This document shows, piece after piece, positions 36,966-48,030 of a DNA stretch of 64,000 nt; positions within the stretch are counted from its first letter, which is position 1, and each line of letters starts with the position of its first letter. The notes below the pieces were generated by a model that saw only the letters and a list, made by a program, of their open reading frames with translations, had not been told where the DNA came from and searched no databases. The DNA comes from Rhodanobacter sp. FDAARGOS 1247 (lineage in GTDB: Bacteria; Pseudomonadota; Gammaproteobacteria; Xanthomonadales; Rhodanobacteraceae). A program made the translations under genes and the position numbers. The stretch covers positions 1,736,001 through 1,800,000 of the forward strand of contig NZ_CP069535.1 in assembly GCF_016889805.1 (NCBI RefSeq). The letters run 5' to 3'.

Positions 36966-38315
36966 TCAGTCCTCACGCACCCGTAGCCCCAGCTCCCCAT
37001 CCGCCAGTCGCGCGCGCAGCGGGGTGCCGGGCGCGACATTCTTCGCCGAGCGCAGCACGTTGCCGTCGGCGTCGAACACGATCGCGTAGCCGCGTTCCAG
37101 CGTGGCCAGCGGGCTGATCGCGTGCAGGGCGTGGCCGGCGTGGCGCAGGGCGGTTTGCCGTCGTTCGAGGATTTGCGCGATGGCGCCGCGCAGGCGCTGA
37201 TCGTGTTCGGCGATGCGCCGTGCCAGCAGCGGCAGCCGGGCGCCGGGATGTCGTGCCAGCAGTCGGGCCTGCAATCGTTCCAGCCGGGTGCCGCGTTGCT
37301 GGCCCTGTTCGCGCAGCACCACCAGCAGGCGGTGGCGCAGGTGGTGCAGGCGTTCCCGGTCGCGCGCCAGGCGCGCTTGCGGGCGCTGGGCCTGCAGCCG
37401 CGCGAACAGGTGATCGACGCGTTGCGAATGTGCCTGCAGCCGGCGTTGCTGCAGGGTGGCCAGGCGCTGCCGCAGCTGCCGCAGGTGGCGGCCGACCGCC
37501 ACCGCGTCGGGCACCAGCAATTCGGCGGCTGCCGAGGGCGTGGGTGCGCGCAGGTCGGCGACGAAGTCGGCGATGCTGAAATCGATCTCGTGGCCCACGG
37601 CGCTCACCACCGGCACCGCGCTGGCGTGGATCGCCCGCGCCACCGCCTCGTCGTTGAACGCCCACAGGTCTTCCAGCGAGCCGCCGCCGCGGGTCAGCAG
37701 CAGCACGTCGTGGCGTGCGCCGTTTGATGCCTTGCGCAGCATGTTGACGATCGCCGGCGGCGCCTCGCGACCCTGTACCGGCACCGGCAGGATCTCCACA
37801 TCGGCCAGCGGCCAGCGCCGCGCCAGCACGCTGAGCACGTCGCGGATCGCCGCGCCGGTGGCCGAGGTGATCACGCCGATGCGTCGCGCGTAGGCGGGCA
37901 GGGCGCGCTTGCGTGCCGGGTCGAACAGACCCTCGGCGTCGAGCCGTGCCTTCAGTTGCTCGAACTCGCGCTGCAACGCGCCTTCGCCGGCCGGCTCCAT
38001 GTATTCGGCGACCAGCTGGAACTCGCCGCGCGGCTCGTACAGGCCGACCCTGGCGCGCAGCAGCACCTGCATGCCGTCGACCGGACGGAAGCGCAGGGCG
38101 CCGGCCTTCATCTTGAACATCGCGCAGCGTACCTGGGCGCCGCTGTCTTTCAGGGTGAAGTACAGGTGCCCGGACGCAGGCTTGGCCACGTTGGACAGTT
38201 CACCCTCGATCCACACCTGCGGCAGGGCATCGCCCAGCAGGTCGCGCACCAGCCGGTTGAGCGAGCTGGGGGTGAGGATGTGGCGTGTTTCGGTGCGGTC
38301 GTACGGCGCTGACAT
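36966..38315 (-). CDS. xseA: Exodeoxyribonuclease VII large subunit
   Basis: 449-aa subunit that, with XseB, degrades single-stranded DNA into oligonucleotides. N-terminal OB fold (VWIEGELSNVAKPASGHLYF near 34-53), then the catalytic core with ARRIGVITSATGAAIRDVLS near 144-163, LLTRGGGSLEDLWAFNDE near 202-219, and a long coiled-coil C-terminal region rich in Gln/Arg/Leu. Length and ends match the family. xseB is not adjacent, as is common. No signal. Confidence 0.97.
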   Translation of the reverse strand: MSAPYDRTETRHILTPSSLNRLVRDLLGDALPQVWIEGELSNVAKPASGHLYFTLKDSGAQVRCAMFKMKAGALRFRPVDGMQVLLRARVGLYEPRGEFQLVAEYMEPAGEGALQREFEQLKARLDAEGLFDPARKRALPAYARRIGVITSATGAAIRDVLSVLARRWPLADVEILPVPVQGREAPPAIVNMLRKASNGARHDVLLLTRGGGSLEDLWAFNDEAVARAIHASAVPVVSAVGHEIDFSIADFVADLRAPTPSAAAELLVPDAVAVGRHLRQLRQRLATLQQRRLQAHSQRVDHLFARLQAQRPQARLARDRERLHHLRHRLLVVLREQGQQRGTRLERLQARLLARHPGARLPLLARRIAEHDQRLRGAIAQILERRQTALRHAGHALHAISPLATLERGYAIVFDADGNVLRSAKNVAPGTPLRARLADGELGLRVRED

Positions 38316-38412
38316 AAGGGCGCGAGCCTAGCACGACGCACGGTATCAAGTTGTTGGAAAACATCTGCTTGACGCGGTAAGCGCAGGAACAGCATCAAGA
38401 CTGCCCGCCGCT

Positions 38413-39882
<1,470 letters not shown>

Positions 39883-39948
39883 GGGCCGAGTGTAGGCGAT
39901 GGCCTGTCGACGCGGCGCCTTCATCGGCCTTCTGGCATCATCGCGCGC

Positions 39949-41955
39949 ATGCCGATCGAGCAACGCTACGCCGACACCGATGCCTGCGCACGCTACCTGA
40001 TGGACGTGCTGGGGCCGGACCTGCGCATCGCTGCACCGCTGGGCCTGGGCAAGCCGCACGAACTGCTCAATGCGATCTACCGGGCGATCAGCGCCGACGC
40101 CACGCGCTCGATGCGTTTGTATACCGCGCTGTCGCTGACCCGGCCGCAGGCATCGCCGGGGCTGGAGCAGCGCTTCCTGCAACCGTTCCTGGAACGCCAC
40201 TTCGGCGCCGATGCGGTCGATCCGCAGTACGCGCTGGACCAGGCGCGCGACGCGTTGCCGGCCAACGTCGAGGTGCACGAGTTCTACCTGCAGTCGGGCG
40301 CGATGCTGCATTCGGGCAGCGCGCAACGCAGCTACATCAGCCAGAACTACACCCACGTCGCGCGCGACCTGGTGGTGCAGGACATCAACCTGCTGGTGCA
40401 GCTGGTGGCCCGTCGCGAGGGACCCGACGGGGTGCACTACAGCCTGTCGTGCAACCCGGACCTGACCCTGGATTTCCTGCGGCTGACCCAGCTGGCCGGC
40501 AAGCCGCGGCCGATGTGCGTGGCGGTGGTGCATCCGGACCTGCCGTACCTCGGCGGGGACGCCGAGGTGGCCGAAACCTATTTCGACGTGGAGCTGCGGC
40601 CACCGCATTCGCCGCCGCTGTTCGCGCTGCCCCGCGCGCCGGTGGGCCTGGCCGAGTATGCGCTGGGCCTGCATGCCAGCGCGCTGGTGAAGGATGGCGG
40701 CTGCCTGCAGATCGGCATCGGCGCACTGTCCGATGCGCTGGTGAAGGCCTTGCTGCTGCGCCAGCAGAACAACATCCAGTGGCGTCGCGCCTTGGTGGCG
40801 CTGGACCCGGCCGGCGTCACCCACGCACTGGCCGGCTGGCAGGGCGGGCTGGCCCCGTTCGAGGCCGGCCTGTACGGCGCCAGCGAGATGGTGATGGACG
40901 GCTTCATGCACCTGCAGCGGGGCGGCATCCTCAAGCGGCGCAGCTGGGACAACCTGGCGCTGGAACGCGCCGCGGCGGCGGGCCGGCTCAGTCCGGAAAC
41001 GCCGGGCGGGCACTACCTGCGCGGCGCGTTCTTCCTGGGCTCGCGCGAGTTGTATGCCTGGCTCGACGCCACCGAGGCGGCCGACCCGGACGCGATCGAC
41101 ATGTGCGCGGTGTCCAACGTCAACCAGCTCTACGGCACGCACCAGTCGCTGGCCATGCTGCAGCGGCGCGGCGCCCGCTTCTTCAACACCTGCATGATGG
41201 CCACCGCGCTGGGCGCGGTGGTTTCGGACACGCTGGAGGATGGCGGCGTGGTCAGCGGGGTCGGCGGCCAGTACAACTTCGTGGCGATGGCGCACGAACT
41301 GCCCGATGCGCGCTCGGTGCTGCTGCTGCGCGCCACCCGCAGCAGCAAGGGCGGCATCGAGAGCAACATCCGCTGGAGCTACGGCCAGACCACCATCCCG
41401 CGCCACCTGCGCGACATCATCATCACCGAGTACGGCATTGCCGACCTGCGTGGCAAGAGCGATAGCGAGTGCATCGAGGCGATGCTGGCGATCACCGACG
41501 CGCGTTTCCTCGACGCGCTGTGCGCCGAGGCCAAGGCGCACGGCAAGCTGGCCGCGGACTTCGTGATACCCGACAGCTGGCGTCTGCATCGCCCGCTCCA
41601 CCTGCGCAAGACGCTGGCGCCGTTCCGGCAGCACGGCGTGCTGCCCGAGTTTCCGTTCGGCAGCGATTTCAGCGAAGTCGAGCAACGCCTGTTGCCGGCG
41701 CTGGAGTGGCTGAAACACGCTGGCGCCAGCTGGCGCGGCAAGCTCGGCCTGCTGCTGGCCGCGTGTCGACCGGGCGAAGTGGCGCCGGGTGAGGCCGAGG
41801 CCCTGGCGCGGATGGGCCTGGTCGATCCGCTTACGCTGGCCGATCGCCTGCAGCGTCGCCTGTTGCAGGTGGCCCTGCGTCGGCTGGTGCCGACCGATCG
41901 GCCGACGCCTCCGCCGGTGGATCAACCGGCAACTCAGCGGGCGTCGGGTCCGTAG
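39949..41955 (+). CDS. Acetyl-CoA hydrolase/transferase family protein
   Basis: 668-aa protein, longer than the usual 430-550. The family's CoA-transferase fold is recognisable: GLGKPHELLNAIY near 27-39, GIGALSDALVKALL near 256-269, VSGVGGQYNFVAMAHELP near 432-449 and the conserved IITEYGIADLRGKS near 489-502. It would exchange or hydrolyse acyl-CoA thioesters; the acceptor is unknown. A long middle insert and tail beyond the standard domain are present. Its 3' end overlaps the antisense gene ccoS by 125 bp. Confidence 0.85.
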   Translation: MPIEQRYADTDACARYLMDVLGPDLRIAAPLGLGKPHELLNAIYRAISADATRSMRLYTALSLTRPQASPGLEQRFLQPFLERHFGADAVDPQYALDQARDALPANVEVHEFYLQSGAMLHSGSAQRSYISQNYTHVARDLVVQDINLLVQLVARREGPDGVHYSLSCNPDLTLDFLRLTQLAGKPRPMCVAVVHPDLPYLGGDAEVAETYFDVELRPPHSPPLFALPRAPVGLAEYALGLHASALVKDGGCLQIGIGALSDALVKALLLRQQNNIQWRRALVALDPAGVTHALAGWQGGLAPFEAGLYGASEMVMDGFMHLQRGGILKRRSWDNLALERAAAAGRLSPETPGGHYLRGAFFLGSRELYAWLDATEAADPDAIDMCAVSNVNQLYGTHQSLAMLQRRGARFFNTCMMATALGAVVSDTLEDGGVVSGVGGQYNFVAMAHELPDARSVLLLRATRSSKGGIESNIRWSYGQTTIPRHLRDIIITEYGIADLRGKSDSECIEAMLAITDARFLDALCAEAKAHGKLAADFVIPDSWRLHRPLHLRKTLAPFRQHGVLPEFPFGSDFSEVEQRLLPALEWLKHAGASWRGKLGLLLAACRPGEVAPGEAEALARMGLVDPLTLADRLQRRLLQVALRRLVPTDRPTPPPVDQPATQRASGP

Positions 41956-42094
41956 CCGGCTCGTCCAGCAGTGGCAGGACCGCCGGGCTGTCCAGGTCGT
42001 CGAACTGCTGGTGGTTGACCGCCCAGAAGAACAGCCGCACGGCCACGACCACGATCACCAGGGTCACCGGAATCAGCACCAGCAAAATGTTCAT
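41831..42094 (-). CDS. ccoS: cbb3 oxidase assembly protein CcoS
   Basis: 87-aa protein: one N-terminal membrane helix (about residues 2-22, ILLVLIPVTLVIVVVAVRLF), then FWAVNHQQFDDLDSP, the CcoS signature, and a Pro/Ala/Asp-rich tail. CcoS is needed to insert cofactors into cbb3 oxidase. It is the last gene of the cco operon, joined to ccoI by an ATGA overlap. Its tail lies opposite the 3' end of the acetyl-CoA hydrolase gene, so the tail length should be treated with care. Confidence 0.9.
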   Translation of the reverse strand: MNILLVLIPVTLVIVVVAVRLFFWAVNHQQFDDLDSPAVLPLLDEPATDPTPAELPVDPPAEASADRSAPADAGPPATGDAAGDRPA

Positions 42095-44349
42095 GCGGGC
42101 AACTCGCGTGCGCCGGTGGCCGGGTCGGCGCGGTCATCGGCCGTGGCCTCCGGCCGTCCCACGCGCAGCGCGTTCAGCACCACCACCAGCGAGCTGAGCG
42201 ACATGCCGATGCCGGCCAGCCACGGCGGCACCATGCCGAACGCGGCGAACGGCACCGCGCAGAGGTTGTAGGCCAGCGCCCAGCGGCGGCTCTGCGCGGT
42301 GACCTGCTGCAGCTGACGGGCGATCGCGCGCGCGTCGATGAGTCCGTTCAGACGTCCATCCATCAGCAGCAGGTCGGCATGGGCCTGGGCCAGTTCGGTG
42401 CCGGAGGCCAGCGCCGCGGAGACGTCGGCACCGGCCAGCAGCGGCGCGTCGTTGCTGCCGTCGCCCACTGCCAGCGTGGTGTGGCCCTCGGCATGAGCTG
42501 CCTGCAGGCGTTCGAGCTTGTCGGCCGGCGACTGCCGGGCGTGCCAGTCGGCGATGCCCAGGCGGGCGGCCATCGTGGCCACGCGGCTGCTCGCGTCGCC
42601 GCTGGCCATGCTGGTGGTGATGCCGTCCCCGCGCAGCCGTTCGAGCACGTGTTGCGCATCGGTGCGCGGTTGTTCGTCGAGATGGAAGGCCGCGATGACG
42701 CCGTCCGCGTCGGTCAGCAGCAAGGCATCCGCGACACCGGCGGGAGCCGGCTGGCCGCTGGGCGCCAGCGCGTAGTCGGCGCGTCCCAGCCACAGTGCGC
42801 GACCGGCCACCTCGCCCGAAATGCCGGCGCCGGCCACCACCTGCACCGATTGCGCCTGCAGCGGCAAGGCCTGTTGGCGCGCGGTATCGGCCAGGGCGCG
42901 GGCCAGCGGATGCGAGCTTTCATGCGCCAGCGCGGCGGCCAGCTGCAGCACCCGCTCGACGCTGTCGCCGCGCAGGGGTTCGACCGCGCGGTGCTGCAGT
43001 TGCGGCACGGTCAGCGTGCCGGTCTTGTCGAACAGCGCGTAGTCGACCTCGGCCAGCCGGCCCAGCGCATCGCCGCTGGTCACCAGCACGCCGCGCCCGG
43101 CCAGCACGCCGAGCGCCCGGGTCAGCGTGGTCGGGCGGGTCAACGCGAAGGCGCAGGGGCAGGCGACTACCAGTACCGCCACCGCCGCCTCGAACGCACG
43201 CGCCGGATCGACCAGCAGCCAGCCGAGGGCGGTGAGCGCGGTCAGGCCCAGCACCCGCGCCACGAAGCGGCCGACCACGCGATCGCTGGCCGCGATCGTC
43301 GAGCGCGCCTGCCGCGCACGGGTGGCCAGTTCGCCCAGTCGCGCCACTGTGGTGGTGTCGCCACTGTGCTCCACGAGCAATTCGGCGGGGCCGGACAACA
43401 GCACGCTGCCGGCAATCAGGGGTTCGCCGCGCACGCGCCGCACCGGTCGCGATTCGCCCGACAGCAGCGCTTCGTCCAGCTCGACGTGGGCGCTCTGCAA
43501 CACGCCGTCGGCGGGCACGCGAGTGCCTTCGGCGATGTGCACGCGGTCGCCGGGCAGCAGGGTCATCGCAGGCACGGTTTCCAGCTCGCCGTCGGCACGG
43601 CGGCGCTGCGCCAGCAAGGGTGCGCCGTCGATCGCCGCGTCACCCATCGCGCCGCTGCGATGGCGCGAGCGCAGTTCCAGGTAGCGTCCGCCCAGCAGCA
43701 GGAACACGAACATGGTCACCGAATCGAAATAGATCTCGCCGCTGCCGCGCAACGTGTTGAACATGCTGGCCAGGAACACCAGGGCCACCGCCAGCGCCAC
43801 CGGCAGGTTGATGCCGAGCCGGCGTTCGCGCAGTTCCTGCGCCGCGCCGCGGAAGAACGGCAGCGCCGAATAGAACACCACCGGCACGCTGGTCAGCAGG
43901 CCGAGCCAGCGGAACAGGTTGCGCGTGCTGAAGTCGACGAAATCGACCACGCCGATGTAGATGACGAAGGCGTACGTCATCACCTGCATCGAGCACATGC
44001 CGGCCACCAGCAGGCGCTTCAGCGCATCGTGCTGCTCCTGCGAGCGGAGGTCGTCGATGCTGGCGTGCTGCAGCGGCTGCGCCGGGCAGCCGGCCGCGGC
44101 GAAATTCGCCAGCAGGGTGGGCAGCGGCGTGCGGCCGGCATCCAGCACCACGCGCACCCTGCGCGCCGGGCGATCGATGGCGACGCGTTTTACGCCGGGC
44201 AGCGAGCGGATCAGCTGTTCCAGCCGCAAAACCTGCCGCGCATCCGTCATGGATTCGACCGACAGGGCGACCTCGCTGCTGCCGTCGCGACGGAGGCGCA
44301 GCACCTGCGCGGCGAGTTGCGGATGGGCCCACGCCGCGTAGCTGTTCAT
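42091..44349 (-). CDS. ccoI: Copper-transporting P1B ATPase of cbb3 assembly (CcoI/FixI)
   Basis: 752-aa P-type ATPase that supplies copper for cbb3 oxidase assembly. Membrane CPC motif in VVACPCAFAL (about 395-404), phosphorylation motif DKTGTLT near 440-446, TGES-like LSGES near 294-298 and the hinge VGDGSNDAPLL near 634-644 are intact. The N-terminal heavy-metal domain fold is present but its usual CxxC metal-binding pair is missing (VESMTDARQV). Eight membrane segments expected. Overlaps both neighbours by ATGA, so it is translationally coupled within the cco operon. Confidence 0.93.
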   Translation of the reverse strand: MNSYAAWAHPQLAAQVLRLRRDGSSEVALSVESMTDARQVLRLEQLIRSLPGVKRVAIDRPARRVRVVLDAGRTPLPTLLANFAAAGCPAQPLQHASIDDLRSQEQHDALKRLLVAGMCSMQVMTYAFVIYIGVVDFVDFSTRNLFRWLGLLTSVPVVFYSALPFFRGAAQELRERRLGINLPVALAVALVFLASMFNTLRGSGEIYFDSVTMFVFLLLGGRYLELRSRHRSGAMGDAAIDGAPLLAQRRRADGELETVPAMTLLPGDRVHIAEGTRVPADGVLQSAHVELDEALLSGESRPVRRVRGEPLIAGSVLLSGPAELLVEHSGDTTTVARLGELATRARQARSTIAASDRVVGRFVARVLGLTALTALGWLLVDPARAFEAAVAVLVVACPCAFALTRPTTLTRALGVLAGRGVLVTSGDALGRLAEVDYALFDKTGTLTVPQLQHRAVEPLRGDSVERVLQLAAALAHESSHPLARALADTARQQALPLQAQSVQVVAGAGISGEVAGRALWLGRADYALAPSGQPAPAGVADALLLTDADGVIAAFHLDEQPRTDAQHVLERLRGDGITTSMASGDASSRVATMAARLGIADWHARQSPADKLERLQAAHAEGHTTLAVGDGSNDAPLLAGADVSAALASGTELAQAHADLLLMDGRLNGLIDARAIARQLQQVTAQSRRWALAYNLCAVPFAAFGMVPPWLAGIGMSLSSLVVVLNALRVGRPEATADDRADPATGARELPA

Positions 44350-44591
44350 CGCGGCGGGTCGGTGGCTGGTGGCGGCGGCGCGGCGCTATGCGCGCTGACC
44401 GGTACGCCGAACACGGTGTGCGAGGTGTCCAGCGGCGTGTCGGCGTAGCGGGTGCCCACCACGATCAGCCACACGCAACCGGCGATCGATGCCACGAAGA
44501 CGAACGCTCCCAGCCACACGATCGGTTGTCGATACCACGCCGATCCGCGGGCCGATCCGTGCCGGGCGGCGGGGTCATTGCCGTTGTTCAT
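44346..44591 (-). CDS. Small single-span membrane protein of the cco operon
   Basis: 81-aa protein with one membrane helix (about residues 25-47, IVWLGAFVFVASIAGCVWLIV) and a Pro-rich tail. It sits where ccoH (fixH) normally lies, between ccoP and ccoI, but is half the usual FixH length and has only the anchor region. It could be a trimmed CcoH or an unrelated small subunit. Start overlaps ccoP by 17 nt and its stop overlaps ccoI by ATGA, which strongly supports it as a real gene. Confidence 0.72.
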   Translation of the reverse strand: MNNGNDPAARHGSARGSAWYRQPIVWLGAFVFVASIAGCVWLIVVGTRYADTPLDTSHTVFGVPVSAHSAAPPPPATDPPR

Positions 44592-45483
44592 CGACCGGGT
44601 GCGACAGCTGGTAGACGTAGGCGGCGACCACGCGGATCTGGTCGTCGGACAGGCGCGGGCTCCATGCCGGCATGTGGCCCTGGCGTCCTTCGCCGATGGT
44701 CTTCTCGATGTCGGCCACGCTGCCGCCATGCAGCCACACCTGGTCGGTGAGGTTGGGTGCACCCAGCGCCGGGTTGCCCTTGCCATCGGCGCCATGGCAG
44801 GCCGCGCAAGTGGCGAACATCGGCTGGCCGGCGGCGGCCTTCGCCGCGTCGTGCGGTGCGCCGGACAGGCTCAGCACGTACTGCGCCAGGTTCTTGACGT
44901 TGTCCGCGCCCAGGCTGGCCCACGGCGGCATCACGCCGCTGCGGCCGTCGTGGATCGAGGTGGCGATGTCGCTGCCGCTGCCACCGTACAGCCAGTCGCC
45001 GTCGGCGAGGTTCGGCGCGCCCAGCGCCACGTTGCCCTTCGCGCTGCGCTGGTGGCAGGCGGCGCAGTTGTCCTCGAACAGCACCTTGCCCATGGCCAGC
45101 GCATTCGGGTCGCCGGCCAGCTTTTCCACCGGATACAGGCGGAAGCGCTCCATCAGCGGCGCCAGTTTGGCGTCATTGGCGGCCACTTCCTGTTGCAACT
45201 GGCCGTGGGAGGTCCAGCCCAGCGAACCCTCGTGGTTGCCGAAGCCCGGATACAGGTAAAGGTAGAGAAAGGCGAGCGCGAACATGCTGCCGGAAAATAC
45301 GATCCACCAGCGCGGCAACGCTTTCAGCCCTTCCAGGATGGTGCCGTGCGCCCACACGTGTCCGGTGGTGCCATCGGGGCGGGTGGGAATCTTCGCCCGC
45401 GGCGCCCACAGGAACAGCGCGAAGGTGATGCCCATGTTGAGCACCACCAGGAACATCACCCACAACGACCAGCCATTGCTCAT
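44575..45483 (-). CDS. ccoP: cbb3-type cytochrome c oxidase subunit III (CcoP)
   Basis: 302-aa diheme subunit passing electrons from c-type cytochromes to CcoO and CcoN. Two membrane segments (about 7-27 and 60-78) and two CxxCH heme motifs, Cys140-His144 and Cys226-His230, both reading CAACH, each with a downstream Met region. It lies between ccoQ (ATGA overlap) and the small membrane protein. Periplasmic heme domains expected. Confidence 0.95.
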   Translation of the reverse strand: MSNGWSLWVMFLVVLNMGITFALFLWAPRAKIPTRPDGTTGHVWAHGTILEGLKALPRWWIVFSGSMFALAFLYLYLYPGFGNHEGSLGWTSHGQLQQEVAANDAKLAPLMERFRLYPVEKLAGDPNALAMGKVLFEDNCAACHQRSAKGNVALGAPNLADGDWLYGGSGSDIATSIHDGRSGVMPPWASLGADNVKNLAQYVLSLSGAPHDAAKAAAGQPMFATCAACHGADGKGNPALGAPNLTDQVWLHGGSVADIEKTIGEGRQGHMPAWSPRLSDDQIRVVAAYVYQLSHPVDEQRQ

Positions 45484-45665
45484 GGATGATTCTCCCCGTT
45501 ACGGACATCGGTTTCCGGCTCATCTTCCATCGGCAGGTGAGCCATGCGGTTGAAGGTCGGCTTGTGGTACTTGCGCCAGGCCCAGATCCAGATGCCGATG
45601 AAACTGACCATCATCAGCGCGATGAGCACTCCGGTGATGTGACCCCAGATCGGATTGATGGTCAC
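45480..45665 (-). CDS. ccoQ: cbb3 oxidase subunit CcoQ
   Basis: 61-aa protein with one membrane helix (about 8-29, [21 protein letters not shown]) followed by a charged tail, the standard form of CcoQ, which stabilises the CcoNOP complex. ATGA overlaps with both ccoO (45662-45665) and ccoP show tight coupling. Confidence 0.88.
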   Translation of the reverse strand: MTINPIWGHITGVLIALMMVSFIGIWIWAWRKYHKPTFNRMAHLPMEDEPETDVRNGENHP

Positions 45666-46321
45666 GGCGTGCCTCCATCGCTGGCCGCGGCATTGGCCGC
45701 CGCGGTCGATGCGGGTTCGTTGCGGATGCCCAGCCCCTGCAGGTAGGCGATCAGCGCGTCCAGTTCGGTCTTGCCTTCCACGGCGGCAGGGGCGCCGGCG
45801 ATCTCGGCATCGGAATACGGATCACCCAGCCGGCGCAAGGCGCGCATGCGTGCCTGCACGTCGGCGGCATCGATCTTGTTGTGCGCCAGCCACGGATAGG
45901 CGGGCATGTTCGACTGCGGCACGACCTGGCGCGGGTTCATCAGATGCATGCGCTGCCAGTCGTCGGAATACTTGCCGCCCACCCGCGCCAGATCCGGGCC
46001 GGTGCGCTTGGAGCCCCACTGGAACGGGCGGTCATAGACCGATTCGGCCGCGATGGAGTAATGGCCATAGCGCTCGGTCTCGAAACGCAGGGCGCGGATC
46101 ATCTGCGAATGGCACAGATAGCAGCCCTCCCGCACGTAGACGTCCTTGCCGATCAGCCGCAGCGGGTCGTATGGCTTCACGCCCGGCGGCGCCTTCACCG
46201 AATGCGCTTCCATGAACAGCGGGGTGATCTCGGCCAGACCGCCCAGCGAGACCATGATCGCGATCAGCACGCCGAGCAGGCCGACGTGTTTTTCAATTGC
46301 TTCGAAATGCTTGTAGGCCAT
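45662..46321 (-). CDS. ccoO: cbb3-type cytochrome c oxidase subunit II (CcoO)
   Basis: 219-aa monoheme subunit. N-terminal membrane anchor (about 14-34) and one heme site CYLCH (Cys67-His71), followed by conserved [15 protein letters not shown] near 79-93 and [18 protein letters not shown] near 105-122. It transfers electrons from CcoP to the catalytic subunit. Thirteen nt downstream of ccoN. Confidence 0.96.
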   Translation of the reverse strand: MAYKHFEAIEKHVGLLGVLIAIMVSLGGLAEITPLFMEAHSVKAPPGVKPYDPLRLIGKDVYVREGCYLCHSQMIRALRFETERYGHYSIAAESVYDRPFQWGSKRTGPDLARVGGKYSDDWQRMHLMNPRQVVPQSNMPAYPWLAHNKIDAADVQARMRALRRLGDPYSDAEIAGAPAAVEGKTELDALIAYLQGLGIRNEPASTAAANAAASDGGTP

Positions 46322-46334
46322 GTCGATATCTTCC

Positions 46335-47801
46335 TCAGCCGGCCGCGGGCAATGGCGCGGGCACCTGATGCGGCACCGGCTCGGGGATGGGTACGGGAAT
46401 CGGCTTGATCAGCCGTGCACGGGCGTCGGCGGCGGTGTGCCAGAGGTTCCACGCCATCACCCACATGCCCGACAGGATGCACACGCCGCCCAGCCAGCGG
46501 ATGACGTACATCGGCTTGATCGCGATCAGGCTGTCCAGGAAACCGTAGGTGAGCGCGCCATCCGGGTTGGTGGCGCGCCACATCAGCGCCTCGGTGACGC
46601 CGGCTGTCCACATCGAGCCGACGTACAGCAGGGTGCCGATGATGTGCAGCCAGAAATGGAGTTCCATGCTCTTGCGCGAATGCATCTCCGGGCGGCCCAG
46701 CGCACGGGGCGCCATCGCGTACAGCGAGCCGATGGTGATCATCGCCACCCAGCCCAGCGAACCCGAATGCACGTGGGCGATGGTCCAGTCGGTGTAGTGC
46801 GACAGCGAGTTCACCGACTTGATCGCCATCATCGAGCCTTCGAACGTGGCGGCGCCGTAGAACACCAGCGACATCACCATGAACTTGGCTGCCGGATCGG
46901 TTTTCAGCTTGTGCCACGAACCGTTGAAAGTGAGCAGGCCATTGGCTGCCGAACCCAGGCTGGGCATCAGCAGCACCAGCGAGAACGCCATGCCCACCGA
47001 CTGCACCCAGTCGGGCAGGGCGGTGTACATCAGGTGATGCGCGCCGGCCCACATGTAGACCGAGATCAGCGCCCAGAAATTGACGATCGAGAAGCGGTAG
47101 CTCCACAGCGGCTGCTGCGCCTGCCGCGGCACGAAGTAGTACATCATTCCCAGGAAGCCGGCGGTGAGGAAGAACGCCACCGCATTGTGGCCGTACCACC
47201 ACTGCACCATCGCATCGACCACGCCGGAGTAGATCGAATACGACTTCGTCAGCGAGACCGGGATGACCAGGTTGTTGATGATGTGCAGCAGGCCCACGGC
47301 GATGATGAAGGCGCCGTAGTACCAGTTCGCCACGTAGATGTGCTTGATGCGCCGGCGCGCCAGCGAGCCGAAGAACACCACGCCGAAACTTACCCAGACC
47401 ACCGCGATCAGGATGTCGATGAACCATTCCGGCTCGGCGTATTCCTTGCTCTGGGTCAGCCCCAGCGGCATGGTGGTCATCGCCAGCACGCAGACCAGTT
47501 GCCAGCCCCAGAAGGTGAACCCGGCCAGCTTGGTGAACGCCAGGCGGGCATGGCCGGTGCGCTGCACCACGTAGTAGCAGGTACCCATCAGCGCCGAGCC
47601 GCCGAAGGCGAAGATCACGCCGAAGGTGTGGTCGGGCCGGATGCGGCTGAAGGTCAGCCACGGGATCTCGAAGTTCAGCGCCGGCCACATCAGTTCGGCG
47701 GCGGCGTAGACGCCGACGGACATGCCGGTGATGCCCCATACGGCGGCGGCCAGCAGGAACTGGCGCACGACCCTGTCGTTGTAATACTCGGTGTTCGGCA
47801 T
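46335..47801 (-). CDS. ccoN: cbb3-type cytochrome c oxidase subunit I (CcoN)
   Basis: 488-aa catalytic subunit reducing oxygen to water at a heme b3-CuB centre while pumping protons. Twelve membrane helices; conserved His residues include [11 protein letters not shown] near 209-219, [14 protein letters not shown] near 260-273, and [20 protein letters not shown] (near 333-352), supplying CuB and heme ligands. It begins the operon; an Anr/FNR box lies 55 nt upstream. High-affinity oxidase for low oxygen. Confidence 0.97.
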   Translation of the reverse strand: MPNTEYYNDRVVRQFLLAAAVWGITGMSVGVYAAAELMWPALNFEIPWLTFSRIRPDHTFGVIFAFGGSALMGTCYYVVQRTGHARLAFTKLAGFTFWGWQLVCVLAMTTMPLGLTQSKEYAEPEWFIDILIAVVWVSFGVVFFGSLARRRIKHIYVANWYYGAFIIAVGLLHIINNLVIPVSLTKSYSIYSGVVDAMVQWWYGHNAVAFFLTAGFLGMMYYFVPRQAQQPLWSYRFSIVNFWALISVYMWAGAHHLMYTALPDWVQSVGMAFSLVLLMPSLGSAANGLLTFNGSWHKLKTDPAAKFMVMSLVFYGAATFEGSMMAIKSVNSLSHYTDWTIAHVHSGSLGWVAMITIGSLYAMAPRALGRPEMHSRKSMELHFWLHIIGTLLYVGSMWTAGVTEALMWRATNPDGALTYGFLDSLIAIKPMYVIRWLGGVCILSGMWVMAWNLWHTAADARARLIKPIPVPIPEPVPHQVPAPLPAAG

Positions 47802-47855
47802 GGGGTTTCCCGGCTGGATAACTGCGCAATTTTAGAAGAAGCATGAGGCGCCGTA

Positions 47856-47869
47856 TTGACCCCGATCAA
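47856..47869 (-). promoter_or_regulatory. Anr/FNR box of the cco operon
   Basis: On the minus strand TTGATCGGGGTCAA, matching the FNR/Anr consensus TTGAT-N4-ATCAA at 9 of 10 positions. Centre is about 61 bp upstream of the ccoN ATG, so a start site near 47821 would give the class II spacing of -41.5. Indicates induction by low oxygen. Confidence 0.8.
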
Positions 47870-48030
47870 GCCGCTGCGGCAATTCGTCCATGGGACGAGC
47901 CTGCAAAAAAGTCCGGGAGTCGGTTCGTGCTGGTTCAGCCTGCGCCGATTTGCCACGGAAGGGCAACCCCGATCGGGTATTCTTGCCGACATCGCCGCGA
48001 ACCATCGCGACCTGTTATCCGGTTGAATCC

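Noticed and set aside
42795..43235. Other + strand frames inside ccoI
   Set aside because: Shadow frames of the ATPase gene.
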